Assembly: GCA_029975645.1 (NCBI GenBank)
Contig: JARKOU010000236.1
Location: 1-33,937, forward strand
Source of the DNA: Actinomycetales bacterium
GTDB lineage: Bacteria > Actinomycetota > Actinomycetes > Actinomycetales > JAHECE01
Direction: 5' to 3'
DNA: 33,937 nt
The notes under the pieces were generated by a model that worked only from the letters and a program-made list of their open reading frames with translations, was not told the DNA's origin and searched no databases. Positions 20,501 through 23,555 of this stretch are shown piece by piece. The stretch's first letter is position 1, and each line of letters begins with the position of its first letter. Made by a program: the position numbers and the translations under genes.

Positions 20501-23382
20501 ACGGCGTTGCCCGGCGTGGTCGACGCGTCCGAGACCGAGCGCTCGGTGGTCGACGCCGACACCGTCAGGCCGCCGGCCCCGGTGAGGCTTGCCCCGTCGG
20601 ACAGGGCCGCCAGCGTCGCCCCGTCCCGGATCACGACCGCGAGGGACGGCGACGACGCCCCGCGTGCCGTGGCGGTCGTGCCCGCGGTGGACGCGGCGTC
20701 GAGGGCGACGTCGGCGCCCGTGTCCAGCGTGCCGTCGAGCAGGGCGCGGGTCAGGAGGGAGGAGAGGGCCACGGCCACCGCGGAACCGGAGCCGGACGAG
20801 GACCCGTCAGCGAAGACGTCTGCCACGTCCTCGGAGTGGGCGCCCACCCGGCGCCCCTCGCCCGCGCCGAGACCGAGGGCTCCGCTACCGCCCGAGAGCA
20901 GAGCCTCCGTCAACCCGCGCAGCCGGCCGTTCCCCAGGGCGGAGGCCACGGCGAACAAGCCGTCCGCCGAGCGGAGCGCTGCGAGCCAGGCCGGGAGCGT
21001 GGCGTTCGCGGAGGCGCCACCGGCGCTGCCCAAGGAGCGGACGTCCAGGACGCCGTCGGCGTCCGCGTTGACGTCGAGCCCCCGGGCGTTGATCCCGTCG
21101 AGGCTCGCGGCGTCGATCACGGCGCGCGTGGTGCGCTCGACGACGGCGGTCGCGAGGCCGGCACCGGCACCGGCGCCCGACGCGTCCCCCCACGCGCGGG
21201 CGTCGGTGCGGTTGCTCGCGAGGACGCGCAGGGCGCCGTCGGCCTGGACGCTGCTCGCACCGCCGAGGCGCGCGCCCGCGCTGCTGCGGAGATCGACGAC
21301 GGCGCTCGCGGCGTCGTGCGCGGCGTCGGACGCGCTTGCCCCGGCGGTCGCCGTCGCGGCACCGGTGGCCGAGGAGTCCGCCGCGAGGACGACGTCGCCG
21401 GTCGAGACGAGCCGGGAGTCGAGAACCGTCACCGTGGCGGCCGAGCCGCCCGTCACGCCCGCGGTCTGTCCGGCGGCTGTCCCGCTCGTCGCGGACGCGG
21501 CCGAGAGGGTGATCGCCCCTCCGGAGAGCGTCGCGCCGGTGACGGTGACCGAGGAGGCGGTCGAGGCATTGGCGCCCTCGGCGGTGCCCCTCGCCGCGAG
21601 CGTGATGGCGCCGGTGCCGGTGTCGAGGATCGTGCCCTGCTCGACCACCACGTGCTGCGCCCGGATCTCCAGGCCGGCGTCGGTGAGGCGGATCTCGCCG
21701 GTGATCACGATCGTGCCCGACGCCGACGTGAGGACGATCCGGACGACGCCGGAGAGCGGCAGGTCGACCACGGCACCACCAAGGCTCACGCGCAGGGTGC
21801 CGGTCGAGGCGTCGTGGGTGACTGTGGCCGGAGTGACGGCGCCACCGAGGTCGAGGACCGCTGTGCCGTCATCGCCGGTGGTCCAGGCGAGAGGCGCAGG
21901 CTCGCTCGCGGCCTCCCCCGCCGGGGCCGGCGCGATCGTGGCCGCGGTTGTCCCTGGCTCGGTTGTCCGGGCCTGGGTTGTCCCGGCCTCGGTGGCCGGC
22001 GCCTCGGTGGCCGCAGTCGATGCCGCGGCGTCGGCAGGCTGGCTCGTGGTCGCTTCGCCCGGCGCGGTCCCGGTCGTCGCGGTCCCCGTCGTCGCGGCCT
22101 CGGTCGACGTGGTCCCAGTCGTCGCGGTCTCGGTCGACGTGGTCCCAGTCGTCGCGGTCTCGGTCGTCGCGGTCTCGGTCGTCGTCACTTCCACGGCGAC
22201 GGACTCCACGGCAGGAGCCGCCTCCGTCACCGGTTCGGGCGCGGGCGCGGGCGCTGGCGCCGGCTCCGGCGCGGGCGCGGGCTCCGGAGCGGGGAGTGCC
22301 GGCGCGGACGAAACCGAACGGACCTCACCGGGTGCGAGCGCCTCCGCCATGAGTCCCGACCCCGTGTGACCGAGGCCGAGTGCGTGCCCGATCTCGTGAC
22401 GCACCACCGTGATGAGGCTCATCGAGCCCCAGCCCCAACCAGCGGCGTCGGCGTCGATCACGATCGAGGATCCCGAGGCGGTGCCGAGCGTCGCACCCGA
22501 GAGATTCGAGATAGAGGCCGATACGCCCGACGCATCCCCACCGGCGGCAGCCCACTCGGCCTTCGCTTGCGCGACGGCGCCGGCGAGCACGGCGCCGGAG
22601 AGCGCGGCCTCGGGACCGACCGGGACCTCCGGGAGGCTCGCGGCGGTCATCGCGCCGCCGTCGGCAGCGGTGCTCGCGTCCACGCTCGGTGCGGCGGTGA
22701 CGGTGGCGCCGTCTCCGCCGGAGATCGACCCCGCCGAGCCGTCGGCCATCGGGCAGGAGATCGACGCCTGCTCGCCGTTGGTGCCACCCACGGTTGTGCA
22801 CGAACTCGTCGAGAGGGCCTGGGCGAGTTGCGCGAGCGCAGCCTGGAGCTGCGCGTCGGCCGACGCCTGGACCGCGGCCGCCTGCGCCTGCGCCTGCTGC
22901 GCGGCCGCTTGCTGCCCGATGACGCCATCGGCGGTGGTGGCCTTCGCCTGCGCCGCCTGCGCCGCCTGCTCGGCGTGGTGGGCGGCGACGCGGGCCGCCT
23001 GTTCCTCGGCGAGGAGGGCGTCGATGTGCGCCCGAGCGTCCTGCGGCGAGGAGAGCGGGACCACGAGAACGACGGCATCGCGCAGCGGGACGACGACCAC
23101 GGGCTCCCGGGCACCGGTCGGTCCATCGGGTTGGGTCGCGGGTGGGGTCGGCTGCGGTGCGGTCGACTCCGCGCTCGCAGCGGCGGCCGTGCCGACCACG
23201 AAGGAGGCGATGAGCGCGAACGACGTGGTCAGGGCGACGAGACGACGCCCGAGGCCGTGGCGGCGTTCGGGCGCGCCGAGATCGCCGGACTCACCGGCGT
23301 CTGGCTCCGACGTCCCGAACACACAGTCCCCGATCTGTGCCGCACGAACCCGCGCCTCGAGCGCGCGCGTGCCGAAGATCAC
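1..23382 (-). CDS. Giant secreted multidomain repetitive protein (LEPR-XLL-like exoprotein/adhesin), 3' end outside window
   Basis: One continuous minus-strand frame enters at GTG 23382 and is still open at position 1, giving at least 7,794 residues. Reading it directly shows, in order: extended signal peptide (residues 1-71), Ala/Gln-rich coil (108-190), metzincin-like protease segment (about 260-350), Pro/Thr linker (355-500), haemagglutinin-like beta region (500-1230), ZU5-like module (1235-1375), about 30 beta-solenoid repeats (1380-5900) interrupted by seven FG-GAP repeats (3546-3900), then Ig-like and other beta-rich domains. Cysteine is almost absent. A cell-surface or released adhesive fibre is the likely role, but the anchor and C-terminus are not visible. 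Start choice: GTG 23382 has only a weak GGGGA 11 nt upstream; the frame also stays open further upstream, but that sequence does not look like protein. No frameshift was seen in the lines translated, though not every codon was checked. Family assignment rests on domain order and is inference. Confidence 0.9.
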   Translation of the reverse strand, partial: MIFGTRALEARVRAAQIGDCVFGTSEPDAGESGDLGAPERRHGLGRRLVALTTSFALIASFVVGTAAAASAESTAPQPTPPATQPDGPTGAREPVVVVPLRDAVVLVVPLSSPQDARAHIDALLAEEQAARVAAHHAEQAAQAAQAKATTADGVIGQQAAAQQAQAQAAAVQASADAQLQAALAQLAQALSTSSCTTVGGTNGEQASISCPMADGSAGSISGGDGATVTAAPSVDASTAADGGAMTAASLPEVPVGPEAALSGAVLAGAVAQAKAEWAAAGGDASGVSASISNLSGATLGTASGSSIVIDADAAGWGWGSMSLITVVRHEIGHALGLGHTGSGLMAEALAPGEVRSVSSAPALPAPEPAPAPEPAPAPAPAPEPVTEAAPAVESVAVEVTTTETATTETATTGTTSTETATTGTTSTEAATTGTATTGTAPGEATTSQPADAAASTAATEAPATEAGTTQARTTEPGTTAATIAPAPAGEAASEPAPLAWTTGDDGTAVLDLGGAVTPATVTHDASTGTLRVSLGGAVVDLPLSGVVRIVLTSASGTIVITGEIRLTDAGLEIRAQHVVVEQGTILDTGTGAITLAARGTAEGANASTASSVTVTGATLSGGAITLSAASATSGTAAGQTAGVTGGSAATVTVLDSRLVSTGDVVLAADSSATGAATATAGASASDAAHDAASAVVDLRSSAGARLGGASSVQADGALRVLASNRTDARAWGDASGAGAGAGLATAVVERTTRAVIDAASLDGINARGLDVNADADGVLDVRSLGSAGGASANATLPAWLAALRSADGLFAVASALGNGRLRGLTEALLSGGSGALGLGAGEGRRVGAHSEDVADVFADGSSSGSGSAVAVALSSLLTRALLDGTLDTGADVALDAASTAGTTATARGASSPSLAVVIRDGATLAALSDGASLTGAGGLTVSASTTERSVSDASTTPGNAVVLATVTTAARLGAGPELALAGDLAVNATQEADAEALASLVALTIARHDVEASLNRAVTAGGTVTVLAFGTSRTSSTALPLAGAAPVTLEMVGSARALADLLAEAAGARTAATGASVAPSPVALSSIAVNASAASVLASLPILPITAGGPIDVAAFATGSAGAGAGTQRDGGAADGPSAAANLATLTSKVRVPGPVSSGGDLRLRSGRGPPASGSIFTTLVPGGSIALTSTTSSSQVLLDGPVTLTAPDASLLVSEDATYSVEAISLPEVTEPGSSLTGSAFVPPAGAVLVSAALGGTVTAGAATLTFAPGALPADAWVVIAVRSAAVPGLRNTSDVFDLRAYDARTGAVISTFLIDPVLSVAVGVPADGARIWYVAPDGSLQAMATTVDSTTGTLTAALPHFSDYVAGSPLAGVVGLIVQQLQAYLANQTYTQNLGDYSLGDALTLTGITLTISTVSAAAPYTGSATFAANLVLALTVGSLAITASAAVSATYTLTNAAALDAGSLLITLGPVSPATTFGVSIASGGTEIAVLDVTAATLSQSASNLTITATGVTLTIAGQVQVSGGTLELVSRDDTGDVDFTLTGGAVTFTSGGSGQALTNAVVTYNGTDGLALAADLALTIGAQTLSGSVRLTRSATTTTLTVTNLSATLSAGAAQTVAISGGSGTLVLGASGTVGTFTATVVATGYVTATLSGRVAVDTAAGTTEVAVAARNLSLDLGEGLQVSAAVVGLYLRSDSAGTDVALDATGTVSLTGWSGLSLGGTFRARVNGFETAVSQVVTFADGSGDVGIAFTASEVASGTGAFTAFSGTGVTLVALGQTLTADVTFAETATGFTVSVSNLALSFGGTTPVATFTGGAGTLTLDSGDANATLSGTLAVTVPGFAFTGTLDLELRTGTTSYLRVTGTTVAIVLAGQAITFDELTVVRTTVGGVTRTDITLVGGHFAISDGATDLLALTDVAGFLTITSTGVAGRLSAGISSEVTGFTFASTVAVAVNTGSAAVGDLPAGPYLRVEALGTAITVGGQSLTADVSFERGVDATGATVVRAGVANASLVFTAGATPVLSVTNGTGALLLTDAGVAASLGGTVAVGLPGVSLTGALSVQVNTTGVDVDTTVKVGGTDIPLVLPAGGGSYLQVAGTDVVLVVAGQRLAGTVTVTKDATTTTLTVTNAAVTFGDGVVSLTNVTAALVLGATGSWGTVAGTATVAIPGVAFSGSLILQLNTSTGSQSVLDLTTAAPADTVSLAAGTVRIGGVGLTLAVAGVDVTGTIWFERTVNAGLASYRISLTGGTAGFGSFAALSAVNGTLLITPAGVAGVLGATVTLNVPGLVFAPGMTFSVRANTTPQPRTVDVAGSPVDLPAGPYLRLEVSGIDVTIGSAGRITGAFAFTRALTPSGVETVVAMTGVEVYLGTGTTPSLYNGQGALILRGTGVAGFISGTASVGGSGVSAEGSVLLQINTTPDAIDTVVAVGGTDLVFTLPAPPAGGTIFSLSVSDLTLTIGDFVTIEGNLTFSDTVIAGQPVRVVAATGLTIFLGRGPAFLESGALNPLAMGVLLTGATLGLIEAGGGHALVASGTVSLIGIPGVTVTGTTSVRVNDTGLAWNQTIEIPGSTDPGVLVAFADGTAVTEFVVSDALLAFGGQSLSGTFSFGRTGTDLTVSVDDGAVAFGDAVLLGAITGDLVVRGSGIAGTLSATVSIAALGVNGVVAEVAVNTAPAEVTVGATTLPAGPYLRVLLTGLDLAFLGQTIRADIAVERLTSAGVATTVIGLANVGLFLGDDGGTPGTTTTDLADDLGVRLTNGSGLLVVTATGLAGRIDGTISVQLGADAGLSGDLALVLNTTAAPVSALLTVGTTVQTLDVAAGPYLRFEGTGLTLTVLGQSISANVAIEQVTALDPVTGNPDPSRSVLRIAATAVTLSLGPVSLTGGAALLLLSDAGFAGRISGTVALTVPEVSLSGALAVEINTATTAVDESFTIAGETLGLVLPQGQYIRIAGTGVTLAIAGQSLTSDVEVVSASGTTSITLRNTALVLGGGLVSIAQPTSGAGSTATIVLAPAGAYGAITVDVALGVPDVTVTGTVTVAFNTTATAQSVAGWTDPLPAGLLRVGGENLTIAVFGQSLVADVTFEQVTTAGGGTVVRLGVANVELTLGPLTAMNGTGLFVITPAGVAGSLTVSIAVDGGAPFSLAGDLELLVNTTAAPVSETLQVGAGTVSLDVPAGPYLRLAGTGLVLTVLSTVEIRADIAFEKTATLTRIELANAELSLAAGAARISLTNGSALFELPVGGGLSGTIAGTAALTGVPGVSLAGALEVEVDTAAGYLRFAGTGVAITVAGQTLAGDVEVVKAGTDLTLTLANGVLAFGPEGSPLVSASGIGGTFRITAAGMAGSVAATLAVTVPGLTVSGDVAVQVNSGAAAVTLNPGGPNEVTVQPGLKVEVTTALITIAGQSIGAGRILISRTPAGEVAFAVTNLTLQLGTFVNVTAANAWSGAMLITPAGVAATFSGNTTGIFNLPGITIGGDVEFAINTGTAAVRRSDLGIDVPAGPVLHVAITNGVLGVTGGPAFSGNFLLSRSATPGVTTLTGTFTGGLVVATGDVNGDGRADLLTATANGAALHLGIAATNPAAISDVFASTPAATFTGGSGTTTAVALAQVRGSALLDVIVVRNGTSAVYENLGSGTFGTAVTLTTPNANSVAVGDVDGDARADIVIGAGSGGGALVFRASAAGTFDAAPSLSLAHAGTVAVLLADLTNDDLPDLVVVNAGADHQVYVNAGGVGPSWTAYASPAAITNTAAATDAAVGDVNGDGFRDVVVAVNGGPAQVLLNKGFVTVGQTTSWDGLATATPVSAASVAANAVALADVDGDGLLDVVLATTTGVLLHLNRGAGLGGQWQGFRSASTLSATVGTDLALARLDADADLDNVVATAGGVQLLSGSPASVTTIAFSQVTVSLVPEGEASAVGITDGVGAFLLTSSGIVGTFSGAVAVAGGGLSADALISVRYNGTPSPVDQTITVGGVAVPLLFTATEVASGGTPFIAVSVSGAIKLGDFVEIIGTVSFSGAEIAVSDLTVFVGQGPGFVEGGEVNPFAKGLYLTGVNGFVKGTAGSRVVAISGTVALVGIPGVTLGGTAWVFYNETTTEQVLGTGDNAVTVAEGTATAPHILVIGDLALGVAGQELTGTFAVETLAGGGLRLKFGTAARDGGNPLTLNLGDGVAVATIASGELEVTPAGLATVLTATLTLNAGDAFTLTGAVGLQLNTGTTAKTVQGVLLPAGSVRVQVGTLAAPAVLSVAGQTLSGVFVFSQVRGPVAPGAPAGTVPPSKAVIVASALTLTIGTATAGVQLTDGSAFFVLTEAGVAGRVSGTVTFLVPAGIVKFSGTFTVAVNSGAAVNETMTLDGTTVVLDLPAGPYLRVEGSGVALEVAGQRITGDFTFTRQGTAPNVTTQITLANARAAFGDGTTEFAVFTITAGSLTIDASGVTGSLTGTAALTVPGVSLTGDFTITLAAATSSLTVTVTSLQLTVGGFVLSGGSLVFSQTTVAGAKVINVAVTGLTANFGAPIGTLTFNGAFLIGPAGFAAKLSLTDTTIQLGGGYSVGAANLRLEINRATQAVTLADGSTLEAGPYLRIVGEGIVVQLGDIRLTASLSFQQATNSAGLTRTVIAVAGGSVQLGTDPAILTGVDGLIVLTPAGMAMSLAGTLDLGSLLPAGVTVSGAFFLQMNQATARVTESVSLAGRTVALDLKAGPYVRVGGTGITLAIAGQSLSGDISFERSGTTTTIVLANVALRIGNGGTDILTLTGGAGTLTLAAAGMSGTISGTVALTVPGVTASATMTLTINTATSQLAIAATGLALDIAGQRLSGDFTFEQAGVGTARVVKVSASNVTLFLGDAKGTSSTADDTGLSLTGGSGVFLLTSAGMAVDISATVNLVGLGDIPFSLGSGLVVKLQVNTAPTAVNATVGGTTIVLPAGRFFRVEVTGGLTLFGQSLSGTFMFEQVASSGPDTRIGTADDVKVLRIAATNVALFVGDDGGTPGTTPADLADDVGMRLSNGTALLLLTSEGFGGSISATASIRLGDGLQASATVGVEISNMRRTVNAKVVPVAVNETFTVNGETLTLTLPAGPYLKVSVTGLALTIAGQVLTADVSFEKATAIGADGALGTGDDVTTTKIRFANVGLRLGTPDRDIVIVRDGSGAFDIVGKTATAAGGIAGRVQATVELLIPGVTFSGTLEVQINTLAAARTVDGAPITPGIAVAGLDITLEVMGQRLTGDFAFAKNSTTGEITLGLANVVLELGDGSQTYVTATITSGVVLVTRGGIAGAFVAGVALNPAVLPDVTLNADVIVQVNNTTADVNRTISVGGTDIAFVLPKNTLRVQVGLTGDPAEIGILGQTLKGVAFFEQKKTATGAKIVRIAFTEVDLFLGDVGANAVVDPAGARVDDVGLRLTNGRGAFIITPTGMAGEVAGSVELQGLPITITAELSLQLNTLLAGGQGVAVNEVFQFAGVSVTTVTDGKASTAEVQNVLVGVPSGTFTLALDANKNGTLEASEISAPIAVGASAAVVDGAIEGLIDADSGTDRVTVVAIAGGYAVTWNATGNQPVLQPNVRVLSLPKGPFLRVAAENIAIGISGITITADFVFERVGPAGLQISKIALANVSLDSTQGIGGTNPGIVSGSGFLVVFPPGATTSTTPLATTATGGVAGIITGSAQVDAGSFSGGASVGFTINTTGAIVKQSVVIGDQTLTIDVPATPTFQFIVQDLDFNFGDVLEIRAGQFAISGNAFSGTGLEIFVGSGPSRLPGGGLNPDAIGVLIKNAAVEFIKGNTPADGWALRATGTIGLLGLDGLGITGTVAFQVNTSASQSFTLPTLGGMTGAIAPGAFSFTALNVVISAGDVVTLGGSLRLTRQPNGALDISLWNATALVTLGGTNIVSLAGFATFSVSPLTGFQLGSFRVTNFALFPSTPPTPPTPEALPVIVSGDLASPLRGAVFAGGSLTTLDVTFTTTDGAIDPLTVTDVQAELEVTVAGAAGTWTVGGTPTAVAGKANTWRYTVTGPALPSTGIVTVKFLAGSVSANYGSGLTSPLVGEDEVFYVFTPTVSQPKPGPVASLVVTSVSQNQLNAQGYIDVTYTSLPATPGGTPEPILKSLIESNPTAPFTISGLIGDLALTGSTPVLVGAPLLISGAAANATSVTYRYFLKDKNPNNTLGLFTGSGNVTITMTAGRTASGPVATPAYNGTQTLTLAVTAGTVGERTEGGPIALGPLTLQGPTVGLGGFGFADGKVLVSVTVGVQRASLAFGGNPTTGAPSTAQTNSGVTVDLIGLMGSFELAVDVFGLLGGTVDIGLTGKWGLQVAALDAQIPNVARLQATGIKVNYDPKGAADQEIVRINTATITFPSFGITGSLRPYDPAASSNISANNDQVLGAGVIPGLTVYGNGFKLGTAELAYGLPPTMGTPDPANALAPSAPDKKITFGGILELDDIRIGVSGLEVRFPAAGAPSTAAAGFTGVIYIASGGAKLFPGKAFGATISDRTTADDRRPDGTQDDEAFRIALTFSGGKVDAFQMTVDTLEIRLGTYVTLTARDFRLDTGATGSEIMVQFQAVGAKVTIGSLQIAGEGRNFAITGDGSFKTLPGFGVFLSVGSSTGDSFKWPSFLPVRIDAIGIQWEDIEARPGDFVLILSASVTGIQGLPGLQITGAIQGIRIQPSLLLEGKFPIIGIDSIGVTVKGQMFGGEVSGGLVGGILKLDSAYNIIGVFDTTTPVAERVFYLGIEGSISIAGLAGFGIRIGLSELGPLQVYLSVNIPGGILLEPNSGLTINDFAGGVEFFKTLPSIDDPFALRSSAFQLPTVLTADQWLLQLQQQVALQAKTISQNPGQSGFLAAFTSPMVITGSAKIYSIYTSQAVFNGQVILKISTDGKILIVGKLNFAADNISISGRLYADLSKVASGNVTILFLADFPDQVRLLTLYGKLKMGFKNSSGNEVTFDVVEGLDPIATATAPVIDLGAPTSNGGTVDVDVVNGAAGSTKYLDVSYTPSAGASLDLAQILDDGQEFTLWYDTIQRTTITGKPVPIVAVTTDGGMVFVELLTDGTGAGEGATGGAYYMLNGTRVDVLLRADLAAGADLLQEAVRITGTTRFRYAIGTAALDMGTWEVRFAAGAAKNADLTTEAGTITGASSAATTLTFTVVGATATVTNPTPGASVDVNVINGRAWIEVTFSNPTLFTIDPASITDLAPEFALSGPGLGTIQVDGTQPPQQITAGVPAGQLKFRYWLTGRFATTGAVNLTFIAGSWSYLFTLTGGLVVTDEPAETGAGSVGVLLPGGGSLGIPAGFTVDPDSVINRLTGLTFGGTGWTVVRDSAAAITEVAPGEFRIPVTVTAVGTPGALTAALTASTLGYRGTVTAGSQPGQALTITPTAYLDVDFDATVGGLALDLASVLDLAPEFELFGEGLGSIALDPTRAPLQITFGVPAGKLRFRYWLTGEFDTGLSVTLTHLAGSWSYAASVTPTAASVSAPGTGLVWTTDLVVTFPGSGGSIPAGFTVDPASVIARLGALVITAAAAGWTVDRDTTRAIRQGSGPLEFLIPVVVERATTADASSTVTVAALTVSYADTAAPAPDAPFTTAARTFIDVPFVAPTGLKFDISSLTDGGAEFTLTVLRAGSPVAITVTGTPVVLVTVDGVTWVRYALSAALLAGDEVTVTFAAAGAWTYTESDGTTPYAGVQPVAGTEPGVPQAVSIANRAMTYLDVTFVPPVSLDPLSPYSILAGSIGGDEFTLTGSGTGSGLNILQAVHLSGNTWRFLLNGTFVAGQVDVVFDLTAFAVSPARAPPAGTTLTRSFQ
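2520..4750 (-). other. Non-repetitive beta-rich region of the giant protein
   Basis: This stretch of about 740 residues lacks the solenoid motif. It contains amphipathic strands such as GLGGFGFADGKVLVSVTVGV, PVRIDAIGIQWEDIEARPGD, KFPIIGIDSIGVTVKGQMFG and KIYSIYTSQAVFNGQVILKI, plus one helical segment (WLLQLQQQVALQAKTISQN, near 2880-2960). As far as I can judge, comparable sequence is found near the C-terminal half of other LEPR-XLL-type giant proteins. Its function is unknown to me. Confidence 0.5.
4760..5640 (-). other. Ig-like beta-sandwich repeats at the end of the solenoid
   Basis: After a Pro-rich hinge (TPPTPPTP, near 5620) two segments begin with strands of the xxLDVTFTT (about 5500) and GYIDVTYTSLP (about 5140) type. 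They continue through TWRYTVTG or VTYRYFLKD and end in VTVKFLAGS or VTITMTAG. The same plan recurs five times near the left edge of the window, so these belong to the same Ig-like family. They probably act as spacers. Confidence 0.6.
5660..11690 (-). repeat. Beta-solenoid repeat block 2 (about 15 degenerate units)
   Basis: The repeat family of block 1 resumes directly after the propeller. LPAGPYLRV-type elements occur near 10270, 9645, 9275 (KAGPYVRV), 8600 (LPAGRFFRV), 8145 and 6665 (LPKGPFLRV). The TNGxGxxLLTxxGxAG element occurs near 11600, 10850, 10460, 10090, 9800, 9480, 9110, 8790, 8350, 7930, 7580 and 7160. Some loops carry acidic insertions (DDGGTPGTTPADLADD near 8385-8445; GTADDV near 8490), which may bind metal. 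Units are longer and more irregular toward 6000. Confidence 0.8.
6868..6903 (-). other. EF-hand-type calcium loop in a solenoid insertion
   Basis: The twelve residues DANKNGTLEASE fit the canonical EF-hand loop: Asp at position 1, Asn at 3 and 5, Gly at 6, a hydrophobic residue at 8 and Glu at 12. The loop follows the strand GTFTLALD and precedes ISAPIAV, so it sits in a beta context rather than between two EF helices, as in dockerin-like or isolated calcium loops. It lies in an insertion of roughly 70 residues that breaks the regular repeat. Confidence 0.6.
11690..12745 (-). other. Seven-repeat FG-GAP/VCBS-type beta-propeller nested in the solenoid
   Basis: Seven repeats carry the calcium-loop signature with spacing of 46-58 residues: GDVNGDGRADLL (Asp3555), a degenerate AQVRGSALLDVI (3612), GDVDGDARADIV (3658), ADLTNDDLPDLV (3708), GDVNGDGFRDVV (3761), ADVDGDGLLDVV (3819) and a degenerate ARLDADADLDNV (about 3871). 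Each is followed by a strand of the VYVNAG or LHLNRG type. Seven FG-GAP repeats are what a closed integrin-alpha-like propeller needs, and the loops are classic Ca2+ sites. The block interrupts a solenoid unit between its FSGNFLLSR and VTTIAFSQV elements, so it is inserted within a repeat. Confidence 0.85.
12746..19260 (-). repeat. Beta-solenoid repeat block 1 (about 16 degenerate units)
   Basis: A protein repeat of about 110-145 residues recurs with the pattern LPAGPYLRVEGTG, then AGQSLSGD[FV]xFE, xxANVxLxLG, TNGxGxLLLTxxGVAG, SGTVALTVPGVSLSG and a closing VQ[VI]NTTTAAV. Copies of the GPYLR element are seen near 17461, 16398, 15305, 14905, 14525, 14185, 13835 and 13545, and the LLLTxxGVAG element near 17600, 17270, 16580, 16220, 15450, 15080, 14720, 14020, 13680, 13380 and 13040. 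Copies are diverged at the protein level. The alternating short hydrophobic strands suggest an elongated beta structure. Confidence 0.8.
19262..19680 (-). other. ZU5-like module of the giant protein
   Basis: Residues 1235-1375 read GGTVTAGAATLTFAPGALP, then a strand-rich segment with FDLRAYDARTGAVISTF, WYVAPDGSLQAMAT, and close with LPHFSDYVAG. An opening GGxVxxxxxxLxxPxGAL and a closing LPHFSxY are typical of bacterial ZU5-type modules. It sits exactly between the haemagglutinin-like region and the first solenoid unit, so it may cap or join the two folds. Confidence 0.6.
19690..21880 (-). other. Haemagglutinin-like beta-helix region of the giant protein
   Basis: Residues about 500-1230 consist of short alternating strands with motifs such as ATLSGGAITLSA, SRLVSTGDVVLAA, ARLGGASSVQADGALRV and DASLLVSEDATYSV, rich in Ala, Ser, Thr and Gly. 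This is the pattern of filamentous-haemagglutinin-type right-handed beta-helices and of the corresponding region in LEPR-XLL exoproteins. Loops are Ala/Gly-rich and degenerate. The likely role is a rigid stalk or adhesive surface; this is inferred from composition and periodicity, not from an identified ligand. Confidence 0.6.
22081..22170 (-). repeat. 30-bp tandem repeats encoding Thr-rich linker
   Basis: Three near-identical 30-bp units lie at 22081-22110, 22111-22140 and 22141-22170. Each encodes a TSTETATTGT-like decapeptide on the minus strand, with degenerate copies on both sides. Together with a preceding run of Pro-Ala-Glu dipeptides (about 22200-22290) they form the flexible linker between the protease segment and the beta region. 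The near-identity points to recent expansion or slippage in multiples of ten residues. Thr density would suit O-glycosylation, which is speculative. Confidence 0.8.
22348..22603 (-). other. Metzincin/matrixin-like zinc metalloprotease segment of the giant protein
   Basis: Residues 329-339 read HEIGHALGLGH (coordinates 22366-22398), the HExxHxxGxxH zinc site of metzincins: three His ligands and the general-base Glu330. Met345 (GSGLM) follows six residues after the last His and could be the Met-turn. Upstream lie a helical AQAKAEWAAAG and a strand-rich SSIVIDADAAGWGWGSMSL, an arrangement like the small matrixin-like segments at the start of LEPR-XLL giant proteins. Known metzincins cleave peptide bonds; here the segment may process the giant protein itself or act on surface substrates. 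The segment is shorter than a free-standing matrixin, so activity is uncertain. Confidence 0.75.
22813..23061 (-). other. Ala/Gln-rich helical (coiled-coil-like) segment of the giant protein
   Basis: Residues about 108-190 are dominated by Ala and Gln with Glu and His, and contain repeated QAAQA, QQAQAQ and AQLAQAL stretches. The composition suggests a long helix or coiled coil standing the protease segment off the signal peptide. It is followed by a Cys195...Cys210 pair that could form a disulphide, among the few cysteines in the protein. No function can be assigned from sequence. Confidence 0.55.
23170..23382 (-). other. Extended N-terminal signal peptide of the giant protein
   Basis: Residues 1-45 form a polar extension beginning MIFGTRALEARVRAAQIGD. 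It is followed by a basic GRR at 45-47, a hydrophobic stretch (LVALTTSFALIASFVVGTA, 48-66) and an Ala-rich cleavage region, AAAASAES, with likely processing after Ala71. Export through Sec is expected; the RR pair does not fit a full Tat motif. The segment LEARVRAA loosely resembles the LEPR-XLL signature seen at the N-terminus of giant exoproteins, but the match is degenerate and should not carry weight alone. Confidence 0.7.
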
Positions 23383-23539
23383 CTTGGCACGGGTCCCCGA
23401 TCTTCGGGAAGGGGTTCTGGGTCTTTCCTCCCAGGAATGTCTAGGGCCGTATGCACATACCCATTCCTCGACCACATCCGCTGCCCCGTCGTCGGCGTGT
23501 CGACTTGCAGGCGGGGCGCCCGTGTGCATCGGATCGGGT

Positions 23540-23555
23540 GACATCCCCGGATGTC
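23540..23555. promoter_or_regulatory. 16-bp palindrome, candidate operator
   Basis: GACATCC-CC-GGATGTC is a perfect 7-bp inverted repeat with a 2-bp centre. It lies in the 234-bp divergent spacer (23383-23616) between the giant gene and the exporter, 62 bp before the exporter ATG. Symmetry and position fit an operator for a dimeric repressor of the TetR or MarR kind that often controls DHA2 exporters, but no regulator gene lies in the window. A short CCCGA-TCT-TCGGG hairpin is also present near 23397-23409. I see no clear promoter hexamers in this spacer. Confidence 0.45.

Noticed and set aside
23383-23520. Earlier start for the giant protein using an in-frame GTG near 23475
   Set aside because: The frame is open, but the added residues (about 30) are mixed Arg/Pro/Trp sequence with no ribosome site in proper position; GTG 23382 leaves a normal if extended signal peptide.
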